Positions 1-8,984 of a stretch of DNA of 64,000 nt are shown piece by piece. Numbering within the stretch: position 1 is the first letter of the stretch; each line of letters opens with the position of its first letter. Position numbers and translations under genes: made by a program. Location of the stretch: positions 992,001-1,056,000 of the forward strand of contig NZ_CP061287.1 of NCBI RefSeq assembly GCF_018687275.1, given 5' to 3'. The stretch is from Polynucleobacter sp. MWH-Aus1W21 (GTDB taxonomy: Bacteria; Pseudomonadota; Gammaproteobacteria; Burkholderiales; Burkholderiaceae). The notes under the pieces are model-generated. The model searched no databases. It was given only the letters and a program-made list of their open reading frames with translations, and was not told where the DNA came from.

Positions 1-404
1 AGATTGATCTCGGCAAGATTAAATGCCCGGCATATTTATATGCTTCACAAGAGGACCACATCGTTCCTTGGCAATCCGCTTATGAATCCACTCATATTCT
101 TCAAGGTAAAAACCGTTTTGTCTTGGGCGCCTCTGGACACATTGCAGGCGTGATCAATCCGCCAGCAAAGAATAAGCGCTACTACTTTGAAAACAATAAG
201 CTTTCCCCAACCGCAGCTGAATGGCTGGAGGGCGCCAAACAAATTCCTGGAAGTTGGTGGCCTGATTACACCAAATGGCTTGAGCAATTTGGTGGCGAGA
301 AAAAGGCAGCAAGTACTACCTTTGGTAATGCCAAGTACAAAAAAATGGAAGCAGCACCTGGTGTGTATGTCAAAGAAAAAGCAACACCAGAAATCACAAA
401 CTAA
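1..404 (+). CDS. phaC: Class I poly(3-hydroxyalkanoate) synthase, C-terminal end only
   Basis: This is the last 133 codons of a gene that begins before the window; the reading frame starts at base 3. PhaC polymerises 3-hydroxyacyl-CoA into PHB at the surface of the storage granule. The fragment holds two of the three catalytic residues of the family: the aspartate in EDHIVPW (fragment residue 18) and the histidine in SGHIAG (fragment residue 46). Their spacing of 28 residues equals that of D480 and H508 in the Cupriavidus necator enzyme. The motif GSWWPDY near the end is also typical of class I synthases. The nucleophile cysteine would lie upstream of the window. The gene is followed after 29 bases by phaB on the same strand, so the two are probably co-transcribed. 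Confidence 0.95.
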   Translation, partial: IDLGKIKCPAYLYASQEDHIVPWQSAYESTHILQGKNRFVLGASGHIAGVINPPAKNKRYYFENNKLSPTAAEWLEGAKQIPGSWWPDYTKWLEQFGGEKKAASTTFGNAKYKKMEAAPGVYVKEKATPEITN

Positions 405-433
405 TTAACGAAGGTTTTTAAAAGGGGAAAGTA

Positions 434-1174
434 ATGTCTCAAAAAGTCGCATATGTAACTGGTGGTATGGGTGGTATTGGTACCGCTATTTGTCAACGTC
501 TTGCTAAAGATGGTTTTAAGGTAATCGCAGGTTGCGGCCCAAATTCACCACGTAAAGATCGTTGGCTAGGAGAGCAAAAAGCTCTAGGCTACGACTTCAT
601 TGCTTCAGAGGGTAATGTTTCTGATTGGGAGAGTACGGTTGCCGCTTTTGAAAAGGTAAAAGCTGAAGTGGGTCGCGTAGATGTTTTGGTGAATAACGCC
701 GGCATCACCCGTGACAGCGTATTCCGTAAGATGACTCCAGATGCATGGAAAGCAGTTATTGATACAAACCTCAACTCCTTATTTAATGTTACTAAGCAAG
801 TTATAGATGGCATGGTTGATAACAATTGGGGCCGCATTATTAATATTTCTTCTGTAAACGGTCAAAAAGGTCAGTTTGGTCAATGTAACTATTCGACAGC
901 AAAAGCGGGTTTGCATGGCTTTACGATGGCTTTAGCGCAAGAAGTGGCTACCAAGGGGGTGACTGTAAATACGGTATCCCCAGGCTATATCGGAACAGAT
1001 ATGGTGAAGGCAATCCGCGAAGATGTTTTGGAGAAGATTGTTTCTGGTATTCCTGTGAAGCGTTTGGGCACTCCTGATGAAATCGCTTCAATCTGCTGCT
1101 GGATTGCATCTGAAGATGGTGGTTACGCTACAGGTGCTGACTTCTCATTAAACGGTGGTATTCATACAGGCTAA
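434..1174 (+). CDS. phaB: Acetoacetyl-CoA reductase (NADPH)
   Basis: A short-chain dehydrogenase of 246 residues, the same length as Cupriavidus PhaB and nearly collinear with it. It reduces acetoacetyl-CoA to (R)-3-hydroxybutyryl-CoA, the monomer used by PhaC. Visible elements are the TGGMGGIG nucleotide-binding loop (residues 9-16), NNAG (87-90) and the catalytic set S140, Y153 and K157. The segment QKGQFGQ at 144-150 carries the glutamines described at the substrate pocket of the Cupriavidus enzyme. The ATG at 434 has a good ribosome binding site (GGGGAAAG). The gene lies between phaC and phaR in one cluster for PHB storage. Confidence 0.97.
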   Translation: MSQKVAYVTGGMGGIGTAICQRLAKDGFKVIAGCGPNSPRKDRWLGEQKALGYDFIASEGNVSDWESTVAAFEKVKAEVGRVDVLVNNAGITRDSVFRKMTPDAWKAVIDTNLNSLFNVTKQVIDGMVDNNWGRIINISSVNGQKGQFGQCNYSTAKAGLHGFTMALAQEVATKGVTVNTVSPGYIGTDMVKAIREDVLEKIVSGIPVKRLGTPDEIASICCWIASEDGGYATGADFSLNGGIHTG

Positions 1175-1176
1175 TA

Positions 1177-1274
1177 TTGCACCGCAGCAATTATTGGAGT
1201 ATTTGCAGTACGCAACACAGCGTATTTACCTTTTAATCAAACTAGGGATAAACTACGCTGATGTTGCGATGCAG
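1177..1274 (+). promoter_or_regulatory. Cluster of TTGC...GCAA dyads, candidate PhaR operators
   Basis: The 118-base gap between phaB and phaR holds three TGC/GCA dyads: TTGC-N6-GCAA at 1177-1190, TTGC-N5-GCAA at 1203-1215, and TTGCGATGCAG at 1264-1274, just before the phaR start. PhaR repressors are known to bind TGC-rich dyads and to repress their own gene until PHB granules titrate them off the DNA. The motif arrangement is visible in the sequence; binding by this PhaR is inferred. Confidence 0.5.
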
Positions 1275-1292
1275 TAAAGAGTAAGGATAAAA

Positions 1293-1853
1293 ATGGTAAC
1301 CCGTGCAAAACGAGCAGGCGAAGATCGGCTCATCAAGAAATACCCAAATCGTCGTCTCTACGATACCCAGACAAGCACCTATGTCACGCTGTCAGATATC
1401 AAGAGCTTGGTAATGGGAAATGAAGTCTTTAAAGTTGTTGATGCCAAAACTGAAGAAGACTTAACGCGCAATATTTTGTTGCAAATTATTCTTGAGGAAG
1501 AGGCGGGTGGAGCACCTGTGTTCTCTTCACAAATGCTTTCCCAAATTATTCGCTTCTACGGAAACTCCATGCAGGGCTTGATGGGTAATTACCTTGAGAA
1601 GACTATGCAGTCATTTGTGGATATCCACAATAAGCTTGGTGATCAAACCAAAGGTTTGGGCGCTGGTAGCACTCCAGAAGCATGGTCTCAAATGATGAAT
1701 TTGCAGAATCCACTCATGCAAGGTTTGATGGGAAACTATATGGAGCAAAGCAAGGACCTCTTCATTAAGATGCAAGAGCAGATGCAGGGCTCGCAAAATA
1801 TTTTTGGGAATTTTCCATTTACGCCACAGCCTAACAAAACTGAAAAAGAATAG
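1293..1853 (+). CDS. phaR: PHB synthesis repressor PhaR
   Basis: This 186-residue protein begins with the PHB/PHA accumulation regulator DNA-binding domain (about residues 13-75, with KKYPNRRLYDT and TYVTLSDIK). Two PHB-accumulation repeats rich in glutamine and methionine follow (about 80-165, e.g. QNPLMQGLMGNYMEQ). In related bacteria PhaR binds both DNA and nascent PHB granules, and represses phasin genes and its own gene. The ATG at 1293 follows a weak AAGGA site. rimO begins two bases after the stop codon, so the two genes are probably co-transcribed. No phasin gene is visible in the window. Confidence 0.95.
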   Translation: MVTRAKRAGEDRLIKKYPNRRLYDTQTSTYVTLSDIKSLVMGNEVFKVVDAKTEEDLTRNILLQIILEEEAGGAPVFSSQMLSQIIRFYGNSMQGLMGNYLEKTMQSFVDIHNKLGDQTKGLGAGSTPEAWSQMMNLQNPLMQGLMGNYMEQSKDLFIKMQEQMQGSQNIFGNFPFTPQPNKTEKE

Positions 1854-1855
1854 TT

Positions 1856-3214
1856 GTGGCTGGAAAAATTGGATTTGTATCCTTAGGGTGCCCTAAGGCG
1901 TTAGTAGATTCAGAGCTCATCCTCACGCAACTGAGTGCCGAAGGATATGAGACTGCCAAGGATTATTCCGGCGCAGATCTGGTGGTGGTTAATACTTGCG
2001 GCTTTATTGATTCCGCTGTTGAAGAAAGTCTTTCTGCAATTGGTGAGGCGCTAGCTGAAAATGGCAAGGTGATTGTTACTGGTTGCTTGGGTGCTAGAAA
2101 GAATGCGGACGGCTCTGATCTTATTCAGAGCATTCACCCTAAAGTCCTGGCCGTTACAGGGCCGCACGCTACTGATGAAGTAATGCAAGCCATTCATTTG
2201 CATCTTCCCAAGCCACATGATCCATTTACAGATTTAGTCCCACCAGCAGGCGTAAAGCTGACCCCTAAGCATTACGCCTATCTCAAGATTAGTGAGGGTT
2301 GCAATCATCGCTGTACATTTTGCATCATCCCTAACATGCGCGGTGATTTGGTATCGCGTCCAATTGGTGATGTGTTGCTTGAAGCAAAGCGATTGTTTGA
2401 GTCGGGCGTTAAAGAATTATTGGTTGTCTCTCAAGACACCAGTGCCTATGGTGTGGATATTCAATACCGCACCGGTTTTTGGGATGGCAAGCCTATAAAA
2501 ACCAAAATGTTTGATTTGGTAAATGCCTTAAATCAAATTGCGCGTGAGCATCATGCATGGGTACGTTTGCATTATGTTTATCCATACCCACACGTTGATG
2601 ATGTGCTGCCATTGATGGCAGAATTCTCAGAGCATGGTTACGGAGTTCTCCCATACTTAGATATACCGTTGCAGCATGCGCATCCCGATGTCTTAAAGCG
2701 CATGAAGCGTCCTGCTAGCGGCGAGAAAAATATAGAACGCATCATGTCTTGGCGTGAAGCTTGTCCTGATTTGGTGATCAGAAGTACTTTCATTGCAGGC
2801 TTTCCTGGTGAGACTGAAGAAGAGTTTGAGTATTTGCTCAATTTCTTAGATGAGGCTCAAATTGATCGAGCGGGTTGTTTTGCATACTCTCCAGTCGATG
2901 GTGCTACGGCCAACCTGTTGGAAAATCCCGTTCCGTCAGAAATTCGTGAAGAACGTCGCGCTCGCTTTATGGCAAAAGCAGAGGAAATCTCTATAAAACG
3001 ACTTGCTAAAAAAATAGGCAAACGAGTTCAGGTCATCATTGATCGCGTAGATGATTCAGGCGGAATTGGTAGAACTATTGGCGATGCCCCTGAAATTGAT
3101 GGTTTGGTGAGGGTTTTGCCTGCCAGCAAGCCCTCTAAACGCTATCGCGCCGGTGAAATCATTCGTGCAACAGTCATTAGCTCCCAAGGGCATGACCTAA
3201 TAGCCGAAACTTGA
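1856..3214 (+). CDS. rimO: Ribosomal protein S12 methylthiotransferase RimO (GTG start)
   Basis: A radical-SAM enzyme of 452 residues that adds a methylthio group to the conserved aspartate of ribosomal protein S12. The N-terminal UPF0004 domain has the cysteines C12, C48 and C77 that hold the auxiliary iron-sulfur cluster. The radical-SAM motif C-x3-C-x2-C is at C149, C153 and C156. A TRAM domain forms the last 65 or so residues. The start is a GTG two bases after phaR, and its ribosome binding site lies in the end of phaR. It has no role in PHB metabolism and separates phaR from the thiolase gene. Confidence 0.95.
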   Translation: MAGKIGFVSLGCPKALVDSELILTQLSAEGYETAKDYSGADLVVVNTCGFIDSAVEESLSAIGEALAENGKVIVTGCLGARKNADGSDLIQSIHPKVLAVTGPHATDEVMQAIHLHLPKPHDPFTDLVPPAGVKLTPKHYAYLKISEGCNHRCTFCIIPNMRGDLVSRPIGDVLLEAKRLFESGVKELLVVSQDTSAYGVDIQYRTGFWDGKPIKTKMFDLVNALNQIAREHHAWVRLHYVYPYPHVDDVLPLMAEFSEHGYGVLPYLDIPLQHAHPDVLKRMKRPASGEKNIERIMSWREACPDLVIRSTFIAGFPGETEEEFEYLLNFLDEAQIDRAGCFAYSPVDGATANLLENPVPSEIREERRARFMAKAEEISIKRLAKKIGKRVQVIIDRVDDSGGIGRTIGDAPEIDGLVRVLPASKPSKRYRAGEIIRATVISSQGHDLIAET

Positions 3215-3261
3215 CGAATCGAATAAAAATGATAGTTGAGCAACATATTTAGTGCAGTTTC

Positions 3262-3278
3262 AGCCCAATAACTGGGCT
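3262..3278 (+). repeat. Short hairpin in the 5' leader of the thiolase gene
   Basis: An inverted repeat AGCCCA-N5-TGGGCT lies 17 bases before the bktB start codon and ends just before its ribosome binding site (AAAGGGGAT). It has no T run, so it is not an obvious terminator for rimO. It could shape translation of bktB or be chance. Confidence 0.3.
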
Positions 3279-3295
3279 TAGTAAAGGGGATTGAT

Positions 3296-4480
3296 ATGAG
3301 TCGTGATGTCGTTGTCTTAAGTGCAGTTCGTTCCGCAATTGGTACCTTTAACGGCGCCCTCAGTAGTTTTGAGCCATCTGAGCTTGGCGGCATCGTGATG
3401 AAAGAGGCCGTTGCGCGCTCAGGCGTAGACCCTGCGCTCATTAATTACATTACTGTAGGCAACACCATCCCTACAGATAGTCGCTATGGTTACGTTGCAC
3501 GTGTAGCCTCAATTCAAGCTGGCTTGCCAATGGAATCTGTGGCAATGGCCTTAAATCGCTTGTGTAGCTCCGGCTTGCAGGCGATCGTAACAACTGCTCA
3601 ACAAATTATGTTGGGTGATTGTGACTACGGTATTGGCGGTGGCGTTGAAGTAATGTCCCGTGGCATGTATGGTTCCCCAGCCATGCGTAGTGGTGCGCGT
3701 ATGGGTGATACCAAGATGATCGACTTGATGGTTGGTATTTTGACCGATCCATTTGGTGTTGGTCATATGGGTGTTACTGCTGAAAATCTTGTTGAAAAAT
3801 GGAAGCTCACACGTGAAGAGCAAGATGCATTGGCAGTGGAGTCACACCGCCGTGCAGCGAATGCGATTAAAGAAGGTCGCTTCAAATCTCAGATCGTTCC
3901 AATCACTATCAAGACCCGCAAGGGCGATATCGTGTTTGATACTGACGAGCATTGCAAGCCAGACACTACAATGGAAACACTTGGCAAGATGAAGGCCGTG
4001 TTTAAGAAAGAAGGTGGCTCCGTTACTGCTGGTAACGCATCAGGCATTAACGATGGCGCTGCATTCTTCGTCTTGGCGGATGCTGAGACTGCTAAGAAAG
4101 CTGGTCATAAGCCAATCGCACGTTTAGTGTCCTATGCTGTTGCTGGTGTGCCAAACCACATCATGGGTGAAGGCCCAATTCCTGCAACTAAATTAGCTCT
4201 CGAGCGCGCCGGTCTCAAATTAGATCAAATCGATGTGATTGAATCTAATGAAGCTTTTGCTGCTCAAGCACTAGCCGTGACTAAAGGTTTGGGTTTAGAC
4301 CCAGCTAAGACCAACGTGAATGGTGGAGCGATTGCATTGGGCCACCCAATTGGTTGCTCAGGAGCGGCTATTGCAACTAAGGCAATTCATGAACTACACC
4401 GTGTTCAAGGCAAATACGCTTTGGTAACAATGTGTATTGGTGGCGGTCAAGGTATTGCTACTATTTTTGAGCGCCTCTAA
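3296..4480 (+). CDS. bktB: Beta-ketothiolase / acetyl-CoA C-acyltransferase
   Basis: A 394-residue thiolase with the family's three active-site residues: C90 (NRLCSSG), H350 (GHPIGCSG) and C380 (TMCIGGGQG). Length and active-site numbering match BktB of Cupriavidus, which condenses acetyl-CoA with acetyl-CoA or propionyl-CoA. It probably supplies acetoacetyl-CoA to PhaB, because no phaA lies in the cluster; use in fatty-acid or amino-acid degradation is also possible. The ATG has a strong site (AAAGGGGAT). It converges on serB. An 8-bp inverted repeat (4490-4497 with 4514-4521) spans the gap and the serB stop. Confidence 0.88.
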   Translation: MSRDVVVLSAVRSAIGTFNGALSSFEPSELGGIVMKEAVARSGVDPALINYITVGNTIPTDSRYGYVARVASIQAGLPMESVAMALNRLCSSGLQAIVTTAQQIMLGDCDYGIGGGVEVMSRGMYGSPAMRSGARMGDTKMIDLMVGILTDPFGVGHMGVTAENLVEKWKLTREEQDALAVESHRRAANAIKEGRFKSQIVPITIKTRKGDIVFDTDEHCKPDTTMETLGKMKAVFKKEGGSVTAGNASGINDGAAFFVLADAETAKKAGHKPIARLVSYAVAGVPNHIMGEGPIPATKLALERAGLKLDQIDVIESNEAFAAQALAVTKGLGLDPAKTNVNGGAIALGHPIGCSGAAIATKAIHELHRVQGKYALVTMCIGGGQGIATIFERL

Positions 4481-4509
4481 AAAATTGCCCTGATCTCCTA
4501 GGTAAAAGC

Positions 4510-5397
4510 TTAAGAGATCAGTAGTAAAGCAGCATCTAAGCCGACTCGGTCAAAAGCCGCGTCGGCTTTTTCTTTGACAACAGGTTTTGCTTGGTAGGCA
4601 ACGCTAATGCCAGAGCCATTCATCATGATCAAATCATTCGCGCCATCACCCATGGTGATGGCATTTGCTTTGGTGCAACCAAGTTGTGCGCATGCAGCAT
4701 CTAAATGAGCTGCCTTTGCTGCACCATCGACGATGTCGCCAAGTACTTTGCCAGTCAATTTGCCATCAATAATTTCTAAGGTGTTCGCTTGGGTTTGTTT
4801 AAAGCCCAGTTGCTGGCGCAATTTCTCTGTAAAGAAGGTAAATCCGCCAGAAACCAGTAATGTATAGATTCCCCGTGCGTGAGCGCCAGCCAAGAGTTCT
4901 GTTGTGCCAGGGTTAGGGCGTAAACGATCTCGATAAACGGATTCAAGTGCATCTGCTTTAACGCCTTCAAGTAGTGCCACACGTCTCCTAAGACTTTCTT
5001 GAAAGTCCTTGATTTCCCCGCGCATAGTGGCTTCAGTAATTTCAGCTACAGCCGACTTCTTGCCAGTGAAATCTGCAATCTCATCAATACATTCAATATT
5101 GATAAGTGTTGAGTCCATATCCATTGCGAGTACGCGAATATCTTGCGGCACGAGATCTGCTTTCAAGAAACAGAGGTCCGCATTAAAGTTGGCAGTTAAG
5201 GTGCGGAGTTGCTCACGTTGGGCTGTTTCAATATGCGCGCTTGATTCAAAACGCTCGGAATAATAAGCACCATTGCTGACTTGACCGCCAATAGAGTGCA
5301 GCGAGACGCCGTGCTGTAAGGCTTGATCTTTTAGTGAAAAGATCAGCTTTTCAGATAAAGGGTCTCTGGATATTGCTACAAGTACTTGATTGCTCAT
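4510..5397 (-). CDS. serB: Phosphoserine phosphatase
   Basis: A HAD-superfamily phosphatase of 295 residues that carries out the last step of serine synthesis. The nucleophile motif DMDST is at residues 93-97 (D93 and D95). The downstream motifs LLVSGGFTFF and the acidic MGDGANDL complete the active site. The first 80 or so residues form an ACT-like regulatory domain, as in other long SerB proteins. It lies 18 bases after the mfd stop on the same strand, so it is probably read from the mfd transcript, perhaps with its own promoter. Confidence 0.93.
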   Translation of the reverse strand: MSNQVLVAISRDPLSEKLIFSLKDQALQHGVSLHSIGGQVSNGAYYSERFESSAHIETAQREQLRTLTANFNADLCFLKADLVPQDIRVLAMDMDSTLINIECIDEIADFTGKKSAVAEITEATMRGEIKDFQESLRRRVALLEGVKADALESVYRDRLRPNPGTTELLAGAHARGIYTLLVSGGFTFFTEKLRQQLGFKQTQANTLEIIDGKLTGKVLGDIVDGAAKAAHLDAACAQLGCTKANAITMGDGANDLIMMNGSGISVAYQAKPVVKEKADAAFDRVGLDAALLLIS

Positions 5398-5415
5398 GGC
5401 TTAATAATAATCGGA

Positions 5416-8400
5416 TTATTGACCCGTCTTCATTGGGCTTAAAACAGCGGATTCATTCAGGCGTCTAAGGACTTGCCTAATAGCATCAAGACGTTGCTCC
5501 AATTTCTCAAACTCGCGGTCTTTTTGAGGTAGCACTTTTAACTTGTCCTGACCATTGAGTTGAATATATTTCGATGACTGGATGAGTTGGATGATCTTCA
5601 TTGGATCTATCGGTGGATTCGGAATAAATTGAATCTGAATAGACGTTGGTGTTGCGTCAATCTTTTTAATGCCAAACCCTGTCATTTCTAGACGCAAGCG
5701 GTGTGTTTCATAAAAAGATTTTGCTTGATCTGGTAAATCCCCAAACCGATCCACTAGTTCCTCACGCAAGCTCATTAATTCAGAGAAGTCATGAGTGCTA
5801 GCAAAGCGTTTGTACAGCGAGAGTCGTTCATGGACATCGGGACAGTAATTGTCTGGTAGCAGGGCGGGTACGCCGAGATTGACATCCGTTGTTGCCTGGA
5901 GTGGTGAAAGGAGGTCTGGCTCTTTACCGCTACGCAAGGATTTCACTGCGCGATTTAGCATCTCTGTATAGAGCTGAAACCCAATCTCATGAATTTCACC
6001 GGATTGTTTATCACCCAATACTTCGCCAGCACCACGAATTTCTAAATCGTGCATTGCCAAATAGAATCCTGAGCCCAACTCTTCCATTGCCTGAATCGCA
6101 TTCAAGCGTAACTGCGCTTGTTTGCTGAGCGCTTCTGGATCTGGGACGAGCAGATAGGCATAAGCCTGGTGATGTGAGCGACCCACACGTCCACGTAGTT
6201 GGTGAAGCTGGGCAAGACCAAACTTATCTGCACGATGCATGATGATGGTATTTGCTGTGGGAACATCAATGCCAGTTTCAATAATGGTGGTACACAACAA
6301 GATATTGGTGCGTTGTGTCACAAATTCACGCATGACCGATTCAAGCTCACGTTCATGCATTTGTCCATGAGCTACGCTAATCCGCGCCTCTGGAATCAAT
6401 TCTTGTAAAGCGTGTTTGCGATTTTGAATCGTCTCAACTTCGTTGTGCAAGAAATAGACTTGTCCGCCACGCTTAATTTCACGCAGCACGGCTTCACGTA
6501 TGACGCCATCACCTTCACGGCGCACAAAAGTCTTAATTGCCAATCGTTTCTGAGGTGCGGTAGCAATGATGGAAAACTCTCTTAAGCCTTCCATTGCCAT
6601 GCCTAGCGTTCTTGGAATTGGGGTGGCAGTAAGCGTCAAAATATCTACTTCAGCGCGAAGTGCCTTAAGAGCATCTTTTTGGCGAACACCAAAGCGATGC
6701 TCTTCATCAACAATCACTAATCCCAAATTCGCAAACTGCGTCTCCTTGGAAAGCAACTTGTGAGTTCCAATAATGATGTCTGCCTCACCCTTAGCAATGG
6801 CCTCTAAGGCTGCATTAATTTCTTTTGTCGTTTTAAAACGAGATAACTCAACAATACGGACCGGCCAATCAGCGAAGCGATCTTTCCATGTAGCAACGTG
6901 TTGCTCTGCAAGCAAGGTGGTTGGAGCCAAAATAGCCACTTGTTTGCCGCCCATTACCGCAACAAAGCTAGCGCGCAAGGCTACTTCCGTCTTGCCAAAG
7001 CCAACATCGCCACAAACCAAGCGATCCATTGGTGTTCCGCTAGTCATGTCACCAATCACGGCGGCGATGGCATTAGCTTGATCGGGAGTTTCTTCAAAGC
7101 CAAAGCTTTCCGCAAAAGCGGCATAGTCATGGGCCGAGAATTCAAAAGCATGACCCTTGCGAATAGCTCTTGCAGCATACAAACCTAGCAACTCTGCAGC
7201 TGTGTCACGAATTTGCTGAGCCGCCTTACGTTTTGCTTTGTCCCACTGGCCTGAGCCTAATTGGTGAAGTGGTGCTGAATCCGGATCTGAGCCTGCATAG
7301 CGAGTTACCATTTCTAACTGCTGAACAGGCACATATAAAGTGGCTTGACCTGCATATTGCAAATGCAAAAACTCTTCGAAAATTGGTGCTTCTTTAGGCG
7401 GCGCAAGATTTAGAAGTACCAAACCTTGATAGCGCCCAATGCCATGTTCTGCATGCACTACCGGATCGCCGATCTTCAGTTCCGACAGATCCTTAAATAG
7501 CATGTCAGGATCAGCATTCTCGTTAGCCTTGCCTTTGCGTCGCTGTCTTGCGGTAGTCGTAAATAGCTCCGCTTCAGTAACGACGATTAGATTTTCTCTT
7601 GGCCAAGAGAAGCCGTTAAAGAGTGGCGCAGTTACCAAGCCAAATAGCGAGCCACTCTTGATGAAATCGGCAATGCTATCGAAGCCCTCTGGTTTTAATG
7701 GGTAAAGGGGTTTGCCATCTAGCTCAGCAACTGAATTACTTTCTTCGAAAAGCTGTCGAATAGATTCCTTTCGTCCCGCACTATCGCTACAGATTAGGAT
7801 GCGTACTTTTTCCGCTGCAACTATTTTGCGTAAACGGTTGATGGGATCTGCATCTCGACGATGCACTGCAATATCGGGTACCGAGGAAAACTCGTTTTGT
7901 TCAAAGCCTTCCTTTTCAAAAGCTAATCGTGCATACGGTTTAGATGTTGAAAAAAATTCATCAACATCTAAAAATAATTCCTTAGGTGGGAGAATGGGGC
8001 GATCTAAATCATGTTTTAGAAACTCATAACGAGAAAGCGTATCTTTCCAAAAGCTCTTGATAGTTTCTTCAACATCACCAATGCTGACTAGCCAAACGGG
8101 ATCACCAGACCTGGGGAAGTAGTCAAATAAATTGGATTGCTCTTCAAAAAAGAGCGGTAAATAGGATTCGATTCCGGCGCTAGGTATACCTAGGTTGGCG
8201 TCCTTATAAATAGAGCAGCGACTTGGATCACCTTCAAACACTTCCCGCCAGCGCCCCCTGAATGCGGTGCGAGAGGCATCATCAAATGGAAATTCATGTC
8301 CTGGCAGCAAGCGTATTTCTTTTACGGGATATAGGCTGCGTTGAGTATCGGGATCAAATGCACGAATTTGCTCAATCTCATCGCCAAATAAATCCAATCG

Positions 8401-8961
8401 ATAAGGAAGATTGGATCCCATGGGAAATAAATCAAACAAGCCACCGCGAATACTATATTCACCAGGGCGCATCACTGCGCTTACTGGATCGTAACCAGCT
8501 TGTTGCAACTGCAGCTTTAATGCTGCCTCATTGAGTTTGTCACCTTGCCTAAAGAAAAAGGTGTGGCCAGATAGAAAACCAGGAGGACCTAGTCTCTGAA
8601 GAGCAGTTGTAACAGGGACTAAAACAATGTCACAGCTGCCATTGAGCAATTCATAAAGTGTGGCAAGTCTTTCGGAAACTAAATCCTGATGGGGTGAAAA
8701 ATGATCGTATGGGAGGATTTCCCAATCGGGCAGAAGCCTGGTTTTCAGTTGCGGCGCAAAAGCGGGGATTTCTTCTAGTAGGCGTTGAGCTTCTTGTGCT
8801 TGAGCACAAAAAATCACCATCACTGAGAATTTATCGCGGTAGCGGAGGGCATTTTGAGCAATTAAAGCAGCATCTGCGGAGCCAATCAGCCCTGAAAAGG
8901 TAAAGCGCTGCCCAGCCCGGGGAGCGGGTATAGGGGGTGCTAGATTTAATACGTCAGACAT
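5416..8961 (-). CDS. mfd: Transcription-repair coupling factor
   Basis: Full-length Mfd of 1181 residues. It removes RNA polymerase stalled at DNA lesions and recruits UvrA. Domain order is a UvrB-like N-terminal part (to about 350), the RNA polymerase-interaction domain (from about 500, with GDPVVHAEHGIGRY), the translocase with Walker A GDVGFGKT (about 650) and DEEH box (about 750), and the C-terminal TRCF domain. The start codon lies only 23 bases from the ispD start on the other strand. A perfect TATAAT sits 8 bases before the ATG, so the mRNA may have almost no leader. Confidence 0.97.
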   Translation of the reverse strand: MSDVLNLAPPIPAPRAGQRFTFSGLIGSADAALIAQNALRYRDKFSVMVIFCAQAQEAQRLLEEIPAFAPQLKTRLLPDWEILPYDHFSPHQDLVSERLATLYELLNGSCDIVLVPVTTALQRLGPPGFLSGHTFFFRQGDKLNEAALKLQLQQAGYDPVSAVMRPGEYSIRGGLFDLFPMGSNLPYRLDLFGDEIEQIRAFDPDTQRSLYPVKEIRLLPGHEFPFDDASRTAFRGRWREVFEGDPSRCSIYKDANLGIPSAGIESYLPLFFEEQSNLFDYFPRSGDPVWLVSIGDVEETIKSFWKDTLSRYEFLKHDLDRPILPPKELFLDVDEFFSTSKPYARLAFEKEGFEQNEFSSVPDIAVHRRDADPINRLRKIVAAEKVRILICSDSAGRKESIRQLFEESNSVAELDGKPLYPLKPEGFDSIADFIKSGSLFGLVTAPLFNGFSWPRENLIVVTEAELFTTTARQRRKGKANENADPDMLFKDLSELKIGDPVVHAEHGIGRYQGLVLLNLAPPKEAPIFEEFLHLQYAGQATLYVPVQQLEMVTRYAGSDPDSAPLHQLGSGQWDKAKRKAAQQIRDTAAELLGLYAARAIRKGHAFEFSAHDYAAFAESFGFEETPDQANAIAAVIGDMTSGTPMDRLVCGDVGFGKTEVALRASFVAVMGGKQVAILAPTTLLAEQHVATWKDRFADWPVRIVELSRFKTTKEINAALEAIAKGEADIIIGTHKLLSKETQFANLGLVIVDEEHRFGVRQKDALKALRAEVDILTLTATPIPRTLGMAMEGLREFSIIATAPQKRLAIKTFVRREGDGVIREAVLREIKRGGQVYFLHNEVETIQNRKHALQELIPEARISVAHGQMHERELESVMREFVTQRTNILLCTTIIETGIDVPTANTIIMHRADKFGLAQLHQLRGRVGRSHHQAYAYLLVPDPEALSKQAQLRLNAIQAMEELGSGFYLAMHDLEIRGAGEVLGDKQSGEIHEIGFQLYTEMLNRAVKSLRSGKEPDLLSPLQATTDVNLGVPALLPDNYCPDVHERLSLYKRFASTHDFSELMSLREELVDRFGDLPDQAKSFYETHRLRLEMTGFGIKKIDATPTSIQIQFIPNPPIDPMKIIQLIQSSKYIQLNGQDKLKVLPQKDREFEKLEQRLDAIRQVLRRLNESAVLSPMKTGQ

Positions 8962-8984
8962 CTAGGCTCATTATAGAATCAGGT
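8962..8984. promoter_or_regulatory. Overlapping divergent promoters for mfd and ispD
   Basis: Only 23 bases separate the two start codons. On the minus strand TATAAT lies 8 bases before the mfd ATG; on the plus strand TAGAAT (8974-8979) lies 5 bases before the ispD ATG. The two hexamers overlap in one near-palindromic core (ATTATAGAAT). Each would start transcription at or next to the start codon. The -35 regions would lie inside the opposite gene and are poor matches. Confidence 0.45.

Noticed and set aside
4490..4521. 8-bp inverted repeat CTGATCTC / GAGATCAG between bktB and serB as a terminator
   Set aside because: It overlaps serB coding sequence, has a 16-base loop and no T run; evidence is too weak for a terminator call.
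8937..8984. Upstream start for ispD inside mfd
   Set aside because: It would overlap the mfd start and add residues not seen in IspD; no ribosome binding site.
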